From positions 3,280,383 to 3,344,382 of the forward strand of contig JYIP02000004.1 of the NCBI GenBank assembly GCA_001051155.2: 64,000 nucleotides of DNA, given 5' to 3'. The stretch comes from Chrysoporthe austroafricana. Its lineage: Eukaryota > Ascomycota > Sordariomycetes > Diaporthales > Cryphonectriaceae. Below are positions 25,833 through 37,573 of this stretch, in pieces. Each line of letters starts with the position of its first letter. The first letter of the stretch is position 1. The position numbers were made by a program, and so were the translations under genes. Under the pieces are notes generated by a model. It was given only the letters and a program-made list of their open reading frames with translations. It did no database searches and was not told where the DNA came from.

Positions 25833-27670
25833 ATGTCGTTGAAACAGGTGGGTGACAGTCTCACGACCGACGGGACGGAGCTTCAAGCCCGCAGGCTTCA
25901 TTCACCTAGCCGGCGCTTATTGACAACATTTGCAGGAAATAGAGACTTGGGTCACCGCCCTCGCGCGGTACGACAATAATGAATTCGACGAGGCCCTCGG
26001 CGATTTCGAGAAGATTGCCGACACATCCAAGATATTGTTCAACATGGGTGTGATCCATGCTACGCTCGGCGAGCACGAGAAAGCAGTGAGTAGCGTATCT
26101 CAAGTTTTCGGCCGGAAGGCAGTTCTGACAACTAGTGTGCAGGTCGATTGCTACCAGCGGGCGATCAAGCTAGACCAATACCTTGCCGTGGCATACTTCC
26201 AGCAGGGCGTCTCGAATTTCTTGCTCGGCGACTTCGACGAGGCCTTGGCCAACTTCAACGACACTTTACTGTACCTTCGGGGCAACACGATGATCGATTA
26301 TGCGCAGCTGGGTCTCCTCTTCAAGCTCTACTCCTGTGAGGTGCTTTTCAACCGCGGCCTGTGTTATATGTACCTGCAGCAGAAGGAAGCCGGTATGCAA
26401 GATCTGGAGTACGCAGTCAAGGAGAAGGTTGTCGAGGACCACAATGTCATCGACGAGGCCATCAAGGAAGAGGCAGAGGTAAGTCGGAGGCCGGAGAAGC
26501 GCAGACGAAAACCTGGATGCTGACAGCAGTTTTAGGGCTACACCGTCTTCTCAATTCCCGTCGGCGTCGTATACAGGCCGAATGAAGCCAAGGTTCGGAA
26601 CCTGAAGACCAAAGACTACCTCGGCAAGGCTCGTCTCGTTGCAGCATCCGACCGGTCCAATGCCTTCACTGGTTTTGCCGGCTCCGAGATCAAGAACGCC
26701 GGCAAGGTGGAAGTCAAAGACGACCGCCCAGCCGACAATATCTCCTTCGCCGCCACCAATCTCGTCAAGCCCGGCCTCTCGAGCAGGAGCAACACAGCGC
26801 AGCCACCTCCAGGACCACAGAATCAAAACGTCTTCCCTCCTACGCCACCGCCGGAGAATGACAAGCCCCGCGAACTACCCAGCCGAGCTGCTTCTGTCCG
26901 CAACGGCCCCAAGCCAATGCCCCCTAAGCTCAATATCGACCGGGCCAGGGAACAAGGCCGGTATGAGAAGGCTGCCTCACCCGAAGAGGCACGACCGAGA
27001 GGACCAGCACGGAGCAACACTGGTGCGTCAAGCCGTAGTTACTCTCAGTCCCAGAGCCGTGGAACGCGCCGCTCGCCGGCGATGGACGACGAAGCCTATC
27101 CGGACGACGTGTACGACATGTACAGCGCGGGACCTCGCGGCAATCAACGACCGAGTGGGCCCCCTCGCCGCATGCAGTCGCAACAGCGCTACTACGACGA
27201 GGAGGAGGAGGAGGCCAGCGACTACGATGGGGCCTCCGTTGATGAAAATGACTTTGAGATGATGAACCCACGACGCGGCACCGCCTCAGTATCTGGCTCG
27301 TCCAGGACACAGTCCCGGAAGCCTGATGTCAGGAAGGTCAGGGTCAAGGTTCACGCCGATGACGTGAGGTACATCATGGTCGGAATTGCCGTGGAGTTCC
27401 CCGACCTGGTTGACCGGATCCGAGACAAGTTCGGCCTCCGTCGTCGCTTCAAGATCAAGGTCCGCGATGAGGACTCCCCCAGCGAAATGATCACCATGGG
27501 CGACCAGGATGATCTAGAAATGGTGATGATGACCGTAAAGTCTCAGGCACGAAAGCAGAAGTTGGATGTCGGAAAATTGGAGGTGAGTCACGATGAGTCC
27601 CGCAGGCGAGCTACCAAGGAAGCACTGGTACTAACAATCTTCACAGATCTGGGTCCAGGAGATCAACTGA
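25833..27670 (+). CDS. noxR: NADPH oxidase regulator NoxR (p67phox-like)
   Basis: Cytosolic activator of fungal NADPH oxidases NoxA and NoxB, acting with Rac in polar growth and sexual or infection development. Five exons (25833-25847, 25936-26085, 26143-26478, 26536-27582, 27647-27670) give 523 aa. The first exon encodes only MSLKQ and the last only IWVQEIN; both join in phase, and the last intron has a clear CTAAC branch site. N-terminal TPR repeats fill residues 1-167 (for example LFNMGVIHATLGEHEKA, AVAYFQQGVSNFLLGDF, VLFNRGLCYMYLQQKEAG). An activation-domain-like stretch follows, starting GYTVFSIPVGVVYRP. A disordered Pro/Ser/Arg linker comes next, with an acidic EEEEE patch. A PB1 domain occupies about residues 433-522 (KVRVKVHADDVRYIMVG, FKIKVRDEDSPSEMITM), the site that binds the Bem1/Cdc24-type partner. 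Family length and order match. Confidence 0.95.
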
Positions 27671-29320
27671 TCCCAAAGAATGAGGCGGCTAGATGACAAT
27701 ATTATATACCCCAGCAGAACATGTATTCTCACGATATAATGATGGATGTATTATTCACTTCATTTCTAGGGTGATAACCTCCCTTTTTCTGGATTTACCC
27801 TTTTTTCTTCTATTTCTTTTGTCTTTTTGGAAAACGGGCTCCCCATATAGTCCGAATATCAATAGCATCAACAGCGGACGAGCATTCTAGACTTTTGTTA
27901 CAGTGGCGAAATAGCGAACCGGTCGCTTGACCTCACCTTATTCTGCGATTGTCGGTTACCGGCGTGCTACCGAATCTTATTGCATGTCTACTTATCTCTG
28001 CGGTGAAGAAAGCTAGCCTGCTGGAATGTCTGTGTGTGCGTGGTGTATTTGGTGGTATGAGAATCCAGCTCTTTTAGGCGGATAGTGATTCCTCTGCTCT
28101 ATGAGTCTCACTTTCATCGATTTGCTATCTCTAGGCCACGAAGTAGGGAGAGAGAATCTCACTCGCTAGGGCAACTAGCACGATGTTTCGGTAGGGACAG
28201 GAGGACCCTGCTAGTGCAACCCTTAATCACTGACTTCATCCCATCAAAGGCCACAGGACTATCGTCGACCAGCACAGGCGCATTATGGTGATGCCTACCC
28301 GCAAGAGCAATCCATGCGCGAGACGGGGAAAGGGGGTGGGGGGGTCCCTGGCCGTCACGGGGTCTGGTGAGCGAGTGACGAGGCTGTGCCGTGCCTCGTC
28401 GCGTTTCATCGAGGGGCCCCGCCAGATCGAGGCCCAGACTCGTCGGGTTTCAGCCGGGCCCTCGGGCACCAGGCAAGCAGAGGGCGGCCTGGCTTTTCTC
28501 TCCCTGTGCGGACACGCCCGGCGACTAGGAGGAGGAATCGACCACGTGCATGTGCTGTAGGTCCCCACCACCCTTTCCTGAATTACCTGGGCTTTATGTG
28601 ACCTGGCCTCGTGAGTACGTGGAGGTCAGTCATTCGGCGAGGCTGAGGGAGCAGGGGTACGCTGGCCGGAGCGGGCTGCAGGATCAGGCTGCAGCAGCGT
28701 TACGGGCCGTTCCTTTCTTTAATCTTTGATGGCTCGGCCGCGGGCGCAGTCCAACAACCCTCCCTTCCCATCCCCTGACGGCAGTGATCCCGTTCCCGCT
28801 GTGCGAGGATTGTTTGAGATTATAACATGTGAGGTTTTCTCGTATATCCAGCGCGGCGTGCCTGCAGGGCTTTGGTCATGACGACTCCTTCATCTGATAT
28901 CTCCGTTCTCGGGATACTGCTGCTCTCTTCGTGGTTGCTTGGGACCGGCGTGAGTAGTGATGACAAGGGGGTCAAGACAATGTCAGGAGTTCTACGGCAG
29001 TGGAGGAGCGTTGGCAGGAGGAAGCTGAAGAACAGCTAGAAAATGTTCACACGGAGGACGGATGGGTTGTAAATCTGTATAATGACAAAATCCTGAAGAA
29101 CGCTATCACGACACGAAGAGGAAACCGTGGCGCCCAACGCCATCAACCCGGTCTGTGATCGTACGCCGTTCTCTCAAATTCCCACCATTCCTCCACTGGA
29201 ACATGGCGCCCATAGCCGTGTAAAGAACATGCCTGTATGATATCCAAAGGAACTTCCGAATCGCCTGTGTCACTTTGTCGAGATTCTCTCGCATCTTGGC
29301 TGTCGTTTGGTCACAGGGCG
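27671..29320. other. convergent intergenic region, NoxR / hydrolase-phosphatase
   Basis: 3' regions of two convergent genes. The first 250 nt after NoxR are A/T-rich as in a 3' UTR. No gene supported in the 1.65 kb. Confidence 0.6.
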
Positions 29321-31446
29321 TTAGACACCCTGCGTCCTGAGTTCAGAGTACCTGACAAAAAGCTGGTCTTTGAAGTGCGAGTGCCGTATGCCCTTAGGTC
29401 TGGCCTTGGCGAAAGCATCGATCGCTTGCTGGACTCCGTAACCGCACCTCTCGATCAGATAGCATGCAATGAAATACCCCGTGCGGTTGTAGCCATAGTG
29501 GCAGTGTACGCCCACCGCGTGCTCTGCATCCTCGTCCCAATGCTCCTGTTTTGCCCGGGTCTCCTGCTCCTTGCGCAGCCGGTCCACGAGTGCGACGAAG
29601 CGATCGACCTCCGCGTCTGTAGGCGGTATCTTTGAGACGGTTGGAAACTTGTGGTATCTCACACCAGCTCTCTCGAGGCCGGCTGGGTCGTAGACCGGTG
29701 TGTCCTTGGATATGTCGATGATGTCCTTGACGATGTTGCCCCATTTGCTCACAAACTTTGCAGGTGAGTGCTCATCATCCACCTCACGCATAGTCTTCAT
29801 AGCGCGGAAGACGCCTGCTATTGATTTGGACACGGGCTCGACACCCTGCCACTTCGCTAGGTTCTTGAGCTCCCACTTCCCCTCCTTGTTGAGGTACTGT
29901 AGCTGCCAACTGCGCGAGAGCCGGCCGGTGACGTGCTGCGACAAAAAGTCCGAAATGATGGACGCGAGGATATGTGAGCAGTCCGGCGTGTAGACCAAGG
30001 CATGCGTCCCTTGTGGAAGCACGACCGATTTCACGACCTTCACGGGATGCAACGGTTGCAAAGGAATGCAGACTGCCGCGGCTTCATGTGGTGTAGTTGG
30101 ATCCTCGTGAGCGTCGTCATCGCTGTTCTCAGCGGATCGTCTCTTCTCTCGGCGAAAGTCTTCTTCTTTGATTTCTGTGATGCTCTCGACTGGCTTTGGG
30201 ATCTCCAGGGACGTATCGACAGGCGCGGCGACGTCTACTATGGGTTGACAGTGGCCCGTTGTGCCGTTTTGGGGAATTGAGACATCTGCCTTGAGGAACC
30301 TGGCGATCTTTTCGATCTCCTTGGGCGGTGTGATATGATCTTTGCCACCTGCAATCAGGAAGATCGGGATGTTGAGAGCAGCCCAGACATCCTCACCAGC
30401 GATGCCTCCTTTGGGTACACCGTTCTCGTAAGTGGGTAAGCTACCCCATGCCATTCTCCGCCAGGTTGGCGTCCTGCTCTGGCAATTGAATCGGTACTGC
30501 GATCGCTTCGACTCCTGGTCTGCCCCGGTCCCCACAAATCTCCTAACGCTCGCACTCTCGACACCTCCACGGGCGTCCCAGGTGCGCCAAAGATCGAATA
30601 TCGGCGTCGGGATCCAGAGTAACTTCCTGAACATGCTCACCTGCTCCGCTGTCGGCGGACCAGCTGGCGGACAAATAGCAATGAGCGCCATGACATGATC
30701 TGCCACCCTGCTAGAGCCTTTAGATGCTAGCCGTGCCGCAAGAGCACAGCCCATGCTGTGCCCGACCAATACGACTCCTTGGCCAGCCTTGTGGTCTCGA
30801 TAACCGTCGATGATAGTGTCCAGCAGCTCGGCCAGCGCCTCATTTGTATAGGCTTCCCATGTAGTGGGCGCGAGCTCTGAGATACCACACCCCGGGAGGT
30901 CCACTGCTAAACATGACGAATTGTGAGTCAGGCTGGTCAGCAGTGGATAGAATTGCGCGACTGAGCCACCCAGCCCGTGGATGAACATTAGGAGAGGTAG
31001 AGGCGCTGGGTCTTGCGGGAGCTCGTCAAGGCGCTGGTGTGGTTTGAAAAACACGCGCACAGCCGGATAAGTGAAGCGGTTTGTGGTGAAGCACTTTATC
31101 TCAGAGTTGTCTCTAAGCAGGTCAGGATCTGTCGTCTTGGGATCTACAGCATCGTCAGATGTTGGGTTCGATACCAAACGGGAAGGTGAGGGCGCCGACC
31201 ATGAGTCTCAGGTGCCACTATAGAATTTGGAGCCTGCGCTGATCCATTCACGATTTTTGTTGGTAACGCGGCCATCCGTTTAAAATACCAGACAGACAAG
31301 ACCACAGCAGTCATTGTGGCAATAGAGAGCGCCGCGGTTTGAGAGCCAGGTGTCTTCAGCAGTGGCTGAATCTTTTGTGCCAAGTTCGTGATGGATTTGC
31401 CGGTCGTTATATTGCTGAGAAGTGAGCCGTTCAGACCCCCGGCCAT
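29321..31446 (-). CDS. membrane-anchored alpha/beta-hydrolase fused to a dual-specificity (RNA-triphosphatase-like) phosphatase
   Basis: Two exons (31446-31200, 31143-29321) give about 689 aa. The 56-nt intron has a TCTGAC branch and a GTAG end, and joins PETH to DPKTTD in phase. The N-terminus has one hydrophobic helix (about residues 40-60, AALSIATMTAVVLSVWYF) followed by Lys/Arg. The first domain is an alpha/beta-hydrolase: LLMFIHGLGGSVAQF, nucleophile elbow VLVGHSMGCALAAR, a likely acid in LIAGGKDHITPP, and a candidate His in LPQGTHALVY. An acidic/basic linker follows. The C-terminal domain is a cysteine phosphatase with signature HCHYGYNRTG (Cys near 630, Arg near 636). The surrounding residues (IIDISKDTPVYDP, AFAKARPKGIRHSHFKDQLF) resemble the triphosphatase domain of metazoan capping enzymes and PIR1. 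Catalytic residues of both domains look intact. Substrates are unknown, and this is not the main fungal capping triphosphatase, which has a different fold. Confidence 0.85.
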
Positions 31447-32630
31447 GTCGTGATATTGGCCCAATCACTCAAAGATAAGATGAGGTCGACTGAAGAAGGT
31501 ATGAGATTGGGGAGGCAGCCCGACGCCGAGCTGTCCTTTGCCTTATCTGATTGCCTTTGACTGGTGTTCGCCACGCTTAGGGAGGAGAGTGGAACATGAA
31601 GGTAGAGACCCAGGCTGTGACCCACAACATGACAGAGCCCGGGTGAGGGAAGTTAGTGAATGAGTAATGCACCGATATTGCGATGAGAGTTTTTAATCGA
31701 GTTTTCCAGACGCGCCCCCATGGGATGGCGTCCTGAAGGAGCAGCGTCGAAGGATCAAAAAAGCCCTTCCGGACACCAAGTTGCAACCTTGTTACTATGC
31801 TGCGTGCCAGGCCAGGGTCGCCGTCATTCCAGATCGAGCCAGGCTGGGTGGTGTTGGCCGGGGCGACTCAACGGCCGTGTTCGCAGATCGGAGGGTTAAG
31901 CTGCCGGTGGTAAGGCTGGCTCTTCCCAGCGCCTTGCTCACGGCTTCAGGGGGTCAGGGAAAACGACCAGAGAGCCAACCACGTGGTAGCAGGGACTGCT
32001 GCTGACTTGATGGTGGCCTCTTGGACTCAAGGGGACTGGGAGTGATGGTTCAACTAAGCTGACGAGGGAAGGGAAGGGTTTGTTCCCGCAAGGAAAGTTG
32101 GGGAACGATGACATATTAGCTTCCGCCACTGTCAATCGTCAATCGCAGTCTGCAGGGCCATTCATCAAGCCGTCATCACAACGTGCACGCTTAGACTTGC
32201 TACCATTGGACATTTTGTTTGTAACATTTCAGTCATGCATAGAGCCAGAAAATATCTTATTGACATTACAGAATGTGTTTCACAAAGCTGCAAAAGCTGG
32301 AGTAACCTGACTCTGGCGTATCCGATGCGGCGTTTCCAGGTCTCACTGTACTGTATGTCCATCTGCTGTGAGCAGGAGAGTCGCTTTCAAGTCCTGGCAT
32401 CCAGCCTGGGATCGACTTCTCGAGGAACAGTATAGTTCCGATCGCCGGCTCGGGCCAAATGACCGTTGTACAGCCAATAGTTCCTTCACCGAGGCCGGCT
32501 GTCTGATAGGTCTTGCTGGGACCTGGGCTCCGGAGCGTGATGTTCTCGGAGACAACGGAACGCCGTACGAGTTCGGGCGCGAGTCGTACCACGCAACGTA
32601 TAGAATGGAACTACCTCATCGCAAGGTGTT
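31447..32630. other. intergenic: upstream of hydrolase-phosphatase, downstream of NDUFAF3-like gene
   Basis: 1.2 kb between two minus-strand genes. Nothing beyond short open frames of no recognisable kind. Confidence 0.6.
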
Positions 32631-33433
32631 CTAGTCGTACTTTGCCCCTATACCCTCCCTCCACCCGATGGGTATCAAAGCCGCAGCGACATCATCTACC
32701 CCTCGCTCCGTAGCCAACATGTTGAACTGCGAGGCCGCGTTCCTCGTATCCAGGACTTCAACTCGTAGACCTAGACTGCTGAGGTACCGCCTCGTCGCCG
32801 GGCTCAAAGGCCTCATCTCCGGACCCAAGCCAAGGATGAGCAGATCTGCAAAACTCTCAGTCAGCGCCGCGCCATTGTTGAGCCACATGGACAGCTTATC
32901 CTACCAGGCCTGGGCCAGACCAGATCCAACAGCCCGAAAGCCCTTTCTTCCACCTCCCATTGGCCCTTGCTATTGACAAGTTTCATGTCTTTCCCCCAGG
33001 GCTTCCACTCAAACGCCTCGCCGCCGACTAGCATCACGCCGTTGCCATCGTAAATTGAAACCCCGCTATTGAGCTTGAAGCCGTCCGACGAGCAAATGTC
33101 CACCGACGTCGAGGGCGCGGGCGACTGGCCCAGCATGTCCATCCGGCTGAAGTCGGTCGTGGGCGGCGCGTCAGGGACCTCTTCGTCATTGTGGGCGCGT
33201 CTAGAGCAGCTGATGGAGGTATGGAAGGGGTCGCATTGCCGTGGCTGTAACGACGGCGACGAAGCCCGTCTCGTCGACAGTGGGATCGCGAGACGCGCGT
33301 GGGCTTGCGGTCGGATGAAACTCGCGATCATGCGCCTTGTCGCATGGCTCGAGAGCGCATTTACGGACAGACATTGACGAACCCCTGCAACGTGGTGCAA
33401 CGCCTCGAGTGGGCGCAGTGTCGAGGCCATCAT
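32631..33433 (-). CDS. NDUFAF3-like mitochondrial complex I assembly factor (Mth938/DUF498 fold)
   Basis: Assembly factor for respiratory complex I in the mitochondrial matrix, by family. Two exons (33433-32905, 32845-32631) give 247 aa. The first about 75 residues are Arg/Ser-rich with few acids and look like a matrix targeting sequence; two ATGs are adjacent at the start, at 33433 and 33430. The conserved domain starts near SVDICSSDGFKLNSGV. It continues through GVMLVGGEAFEWKPW and, after the splice (PRP/DLLILGLGPEMRPL), TRRYLSSLGLRVEVLDTRNA and ASQFNMLATERGV, typical of NDUFAF3. The 59-nt intron has GTAGGA at the donor and TTTGCAG at the acceptor. The upstream side is occupied by the abnormal poly-A block, so promoter sequence may be unreliable there. 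Confidence 0.9.
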
Positions 33434-33646
33434 GGCGGGGTGACAATTCGTGGTTGTAGTTTACTCATATTGGCGAGCAGGGCTTGAGAAAGTGAGCTTG
33501 TATAGAAAAAAGTTCAGATTGGAACCTGTATCACACGTCATGAAAAGGCTAGCCTGCCGACGTAACATCTATGCCCCGGCAAGTAAACCCCTCCCCCGGC
33601 TTCCCCCCTCCGAGGAAGAAAAAAAAAGAGAAAAAAGAAGACAAAC

Positions 33647-33681
<35 letters not shown>

Positions 33682-33760
33682 CGCCAAACACAAACGCGCG
33701 CCGGGGGACAGACNAAAAAAAAAGAACCCAAAAAAAAAACACCCACCCCGACCCCCACCA

Positions 33761-33824
<64 letters not shown>

Positions 33825-34387
33825 TACAAACAGCGGACAATATAAATGCGGCACGGGTATAAACTCGACAACAAATCGGTCCCATAGAATTACAGGTGTG
33901 AAGCCTCGCTCCGCGGCTGCGGGAGACATCTTGGGTGCCCTTGAATTCATCATAGATGATTGCAGCTGGGCGATTGGTCTGCCATGTCCATCTCGCTGCC
34001 GCTACCTGCGGTCGGGTGAGACCATCAGCTGTACGTCTTCTAGATGCTCAATCTAGGTTCCTGAGATCATGACCGTCACGCATTTCGGAGTGTGAGGTGC
34101 CGGATGTGTCTTTTCACGACTCGATGGTCTTTCTCATTTCGATCATCAAGACGCTCCACTGGTAAAGCAAGCCCTAAGAACAGAGAAACAGCGGTTTTGG
34201 TGACGCCCCTTTAATGTGTGCTGTCTTGATTGTGATTTCATGATGCAGCCATTTTCCCACTCCCTTGGTCAAGATGAACACCCGAGCAGAAAACTGTTGA
34301 GACCGTCCAAAATCCGTCTTGCCGTGTCCGATTCCGTAACCCGAAATCACAGCCACCGAGGAACCCTCCTGTCGTCATGCCAACAGC
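33434..34387. other. intergenic, including poly-A block
   Basis: No gene. The centre is the low-complexity A-rich block described separately. The rest is the upstream region of the NDUFAF3-like gene and the 3' region of eL34. Confidence 0.6.
33619..33822. repeat. A-homopolymer block with an ambiguous base, probable sequencing/assembly artefact
   Basis: Long A runs (about 29 at 33651-33679 and about 60 at 33763-33822) are broken by short C-rich pieces and a single N at 33714. Nothing similar occurs elsewhere in the window. The open frames across it encode only poly-Lys or poly-Phe. It looks like a low-quality contig edge rather than genomic sequence. Confidence 0.75.
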
Positions 34388-35151
34388 TTATTTCTTCTTC
34401 TCGTTCTGGCTCTGCTCCTTCAGCACCTTCTTGACGATCTTCTGCTCCTCGATCAGGAACGCGCGGACGATGCGGTCACGCACGCAGTTGCCACATCTCG
34501 AACCACCGTATGCGCGCTGGACGGTCTTCTTGGGCTTGGAGATCTGGGCGTACTCGCGGGGTCGCAGGGCAGGGATCTAATAGTCGATATTGTTAGTCCA
34601 TGTGCGCAGCAATATATTCCATCTGCCGAATTGGCATGCGTGAGGGTGTTCGCAGACGAGAGTTGAAAGGCAGACGGTCAGCGGGTGTCGCAGGCGTCGG
34701 TCATCAATCATCGAATCTTTATGCTCCAACCACGTCGCCCGAACAAATCACCAGCCTTCGCCGCCCAGTCTTTGTGGCTATAGTTGTTGTGCGCGCAATC
34801 CGTCCGTCCGTCGTGGTGCCGAGATCTCCCGGTCCGCCGTCGCCGTCTCGTCTCGTCGCTCTTGATGGCCAGTCGGTTCGGGGGGCTCAACTTACGCCAG
34901 GCAGCTTGGTACCACAGTCGCCGCACTTGGGAGCAGTGCCACGCTTCTTGATGTGCAGGACACGCAGCTCACCACCGGGAGTCTTGACGATACGGGTCCG
35001 GTTGGAGGTGGTGTTGTAGCTGGCGGGGGAGAACTTCAGTCAGTATTGCGGGTCCCTTTTCCATACTCCTTCTCGACCATCATCAGGTTCATTTGGATTC
35101 GGGAGGTTCTCACCCGTTACGGCGGCGATAGGTGACACGGTTGCCAGGCAT
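34388..35151 (-). CDS. RPL34: 60S ribosomal protein eL34
   Basis: Component of the cytosolic large ribosomal subunit. Three exons (35151-35114, 35019-34896, 34576-34388) give 116 aa, normal for eL34. The junctions restore [16 protein letters not shown] and [13 protein letters not shown]. The four-cysteine zinc site is visible as KCGDCG and, further on, RCGNCVRDR. The tail is basic ([10 protein letters not shown]...EKK). Introns of 94 and 319 nt are long for this window, as often seen in ribosomal protein genes, where introns lie near the start codon. Expected to be strongly and growth-dependently expressed. Confidence 0.96.
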
Positions 35152-36412
35152 TTTGACTTTTTTGGCGTGGGTTGTCGTGAAAGATTGGCTGGCCGAACGT
35201 GGATCTCTTCTTTTCGCGAGCGAGGGTGAAGGTGGATTGGTTTTGCGTTTGGTGTTGGAGTAATTTTTCGAGAAGTGCGCTGTGGCTTGAAACCCAGTGC
35301 ACGGACCGTATTCTGCGCCAGGCTCAACCCAAGTGTGGCTCGGTCCTGGTGAAATATGCCCACAATTTCACCTGAGGGCCAGTCCTCATAAGTATTTGCA
35401 CAGAAAGAACACTTACAAAACCAGTTTGGATCATGGTCCTCTTACTGCCCAGGCGCCTTCCATCTGAGTGAGACGAAGGCCATGACTCTACAGTGCACAA
35501 CCGGATGGCTCTGATAGTGTGAGCATAGAAAGTCCTTCGTTTCGCGTGGGCTCCTCCTTCGTCACCCTATGGCAATTCTCGCTTCTTTCCTGCATAGTTA
35601 ATTAAGACTACAACATCCTGCAGTATGCATTTTCAGATCTGTCTTGTACTTTAAGAGAATGCCTACCTGAATCTTCTGACAAGAGACCTCTGCTCGATAT
35701 TCTTGATATCGACCGAATATCATACGATTCCAGGATATCAACAAGTCCTAATAGCTCAAGGCTGTATTGAAGATGCTCTAAGAATCACAATAGGTAGCTA
35801 TGGGTCATTTGAGAACGCCACTTTTTCTGCCTCTGGATGCCCTCTCTCGAATTTCAAGGACAAATTTCGCGATCTCCACACCAGTCGATATCCCTTTGGA
35901 AGCTACCTTAATCCCCGATCAGGGGAACATATCCTACACGATTTGTCATTTCTTTCCTTTGCCCCTTGGAAGTCGACCAACCCATAGTCGTGGTATGCGG
36001 TGTTCAATATAGCCGCTCAACATTTACTCCAGTACCTGACCTAAGCTAGAACGCGTCATATGCAAAATCTAAGCAGACTAGATTCGCAGTCGAGAACTTC
36101 ATCGTCTTCCGTGAGATGGCTTTCCGGGTGGCAGCGTCCTATGTTATAGCCTCCGTTGCGATGACCTGCTGTCGTGGTGGAGAACCGTCGGGAGTTTGTC
36201 GACTCCTCTGTCGTTTCTGGGCGTTTGTGCGCCGGAATGGCAGCTCTCATTTATGTCGCCTTCGGCCGCCGCTGTAGGTAGCCTTGCAGCGTAGCTGCAA
36301 GACGCCAGCCCTTCCTCTTTTCTTTAGGCACGCCATCACCTAGTCGTTCGTCCCGCCACATGACTAGATTGGCTCGGAACTCTTCGTACGGCTCCTGGTA
36401 TAACCGTATTCT
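35152..36412. other. intergenic: eL34 promoter side and 3' side of small unknown gene
   Basis: 1.26 kb without a supported gene. An open frame at 35703-35987 (+) has no recognisable motif and a composition unlike neighbouring genes. Confidence 0.55.
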
Positions 36413-36890
36413 TCATGTGCTAGGCGTGAGCCAGTCGGGGTCACCCCTTGGCCGCCAAGGCTTGATGCCCTTCGGGTTATCTTTCCGACTCTGCTTCGCG
36501 CGCTCAAGGATCTTCGTAGTCTCTGGGCTTGTGATCGCTTGCTGCATGTCGTTGACCTCTTCTCGGGCATCTCTCGCAGCCTCTCTCAGAGCCTCCTGCA
36601 CCTCCTCTATGTCAACGCGTCAGCGTTATATGCATCATGTACATTTCCACGGCAATTGCCGCATACCGGCCGTGTGCGATGCATTTATGCGTTCGTTCAT
36701 CCTGGGGATTGTCGAGCGCATGTTGCGCACCTGCAGCGAGGGATGAGTACGGGTGTGCCATACCGGTGATACTATGGGGTGGGTGTCTCACGAGGATGTG
36801 AAGCTTCTTGAGCTCCTGCAAGGCGTGCTCTAGGGCAGCTTCGTCCCATGGTTCTCCGTTTGCCGAGGGCTTCTCATTTGGGCCGGCCAT
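36413..36890 (-). CDS. small protein of unknown function
   Basis: Three exons (36890-36792, 36730-36667, 36606-36413) give 118 aa. Phase is kept at both junctions (KLHIL/VRNMRST and SHTA/EEVQEAL). Donors are GTGAGA and GTATGC; acceptors are TGCAG and ATAG. The product is mostly helical and charged: an N-terminal helix with ALEHALQELKKLHI, a basic TIPRMNERI segment, a long helix EEVQEALREAARDAREEV, and a compact basic tail with NPKGIKPWRPRGDPDWL. No signal peptide or membrane segment. The clean splicing and the tail, which looks like a conserved motif, argue for a real gene. I do not recognise the family; a small helical subunit of a nuclear complex is one possibility, not shown. It diverges from the FAR1-type gene. 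Confidence 0.7.
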
Positions 36891-37573
36891 CCCGTCTTGG
36901 ATCTTGGTCAGCCTCAGGTAATGACAGGCAAGAGGGTTAGCAGGCAGGGTTTGATGGTGGCAGGATATCTTTGCACAAAGGGCAGTGTTCTGTCGCGTTG
37001 GGTTCAGAGGTGGTGAGACAGGCAGCTTTCAGTTCACATGCCAAACAGGAGGTTGCATTGCTTGGCTGAAATATGTACTGTGTTGTCGTCATGGCATGTC
37101 GCTTCACCTTGGGACATGCCCATCACAGCAGGGTGGAGCCGGCCTCGATAGCGATAGCGAGGCTGGAGCGCGGCTTATCACACGTGATGGCTGCGCTAAG
37201 TTTTCCTGGCCTGTTCAGTGCTGTCCAATCTTTCGACACTTCCAAGTCAGCCAAGTCGACTCTCACAGGCTCGACGCGCGCCGAGGGCCCAACTGCAGAG
37301 TAACACCAAGCTTCTGGCACACATCTCCTCGACCTCGACAGCCCTGACATCACCCCACAGGACAGCGACGTAGGCTGTAGCAGCCTCTGTGTGAGCAGGT
37401 CACCGTGACTCGGCCGCCTCTCACCGTGAATTCTACCTCTGCACATACGGAGCGACACGAGATCAGGCCGCCCCTGGTTCTAATTTGCTTGACAGCTCGG
37501 GCAGACTCGACCAATCACCACCCACACCACACCCAGCTGACACGGCCCACTCGACTCCAGGTGAGGGTGCGAG
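36891..37573. promoter_or_regulatory. divergent upstream region, unknown small gene / FAR1-type gene
   Basis: 683 bp between two divergent starts, so it likely carries both promoters. The last 200 nt before the FAR1-type ATG are C/A-rich, as in fungal 5' leaders. No specific site recognised. Confidence 0.45.

Noticed and set aside
33450..34056. Open frames encoding poly-Lys or poly-Phe proteins
   Set aside because: Produced by the A-homopolymer artefact around the N at 33714.
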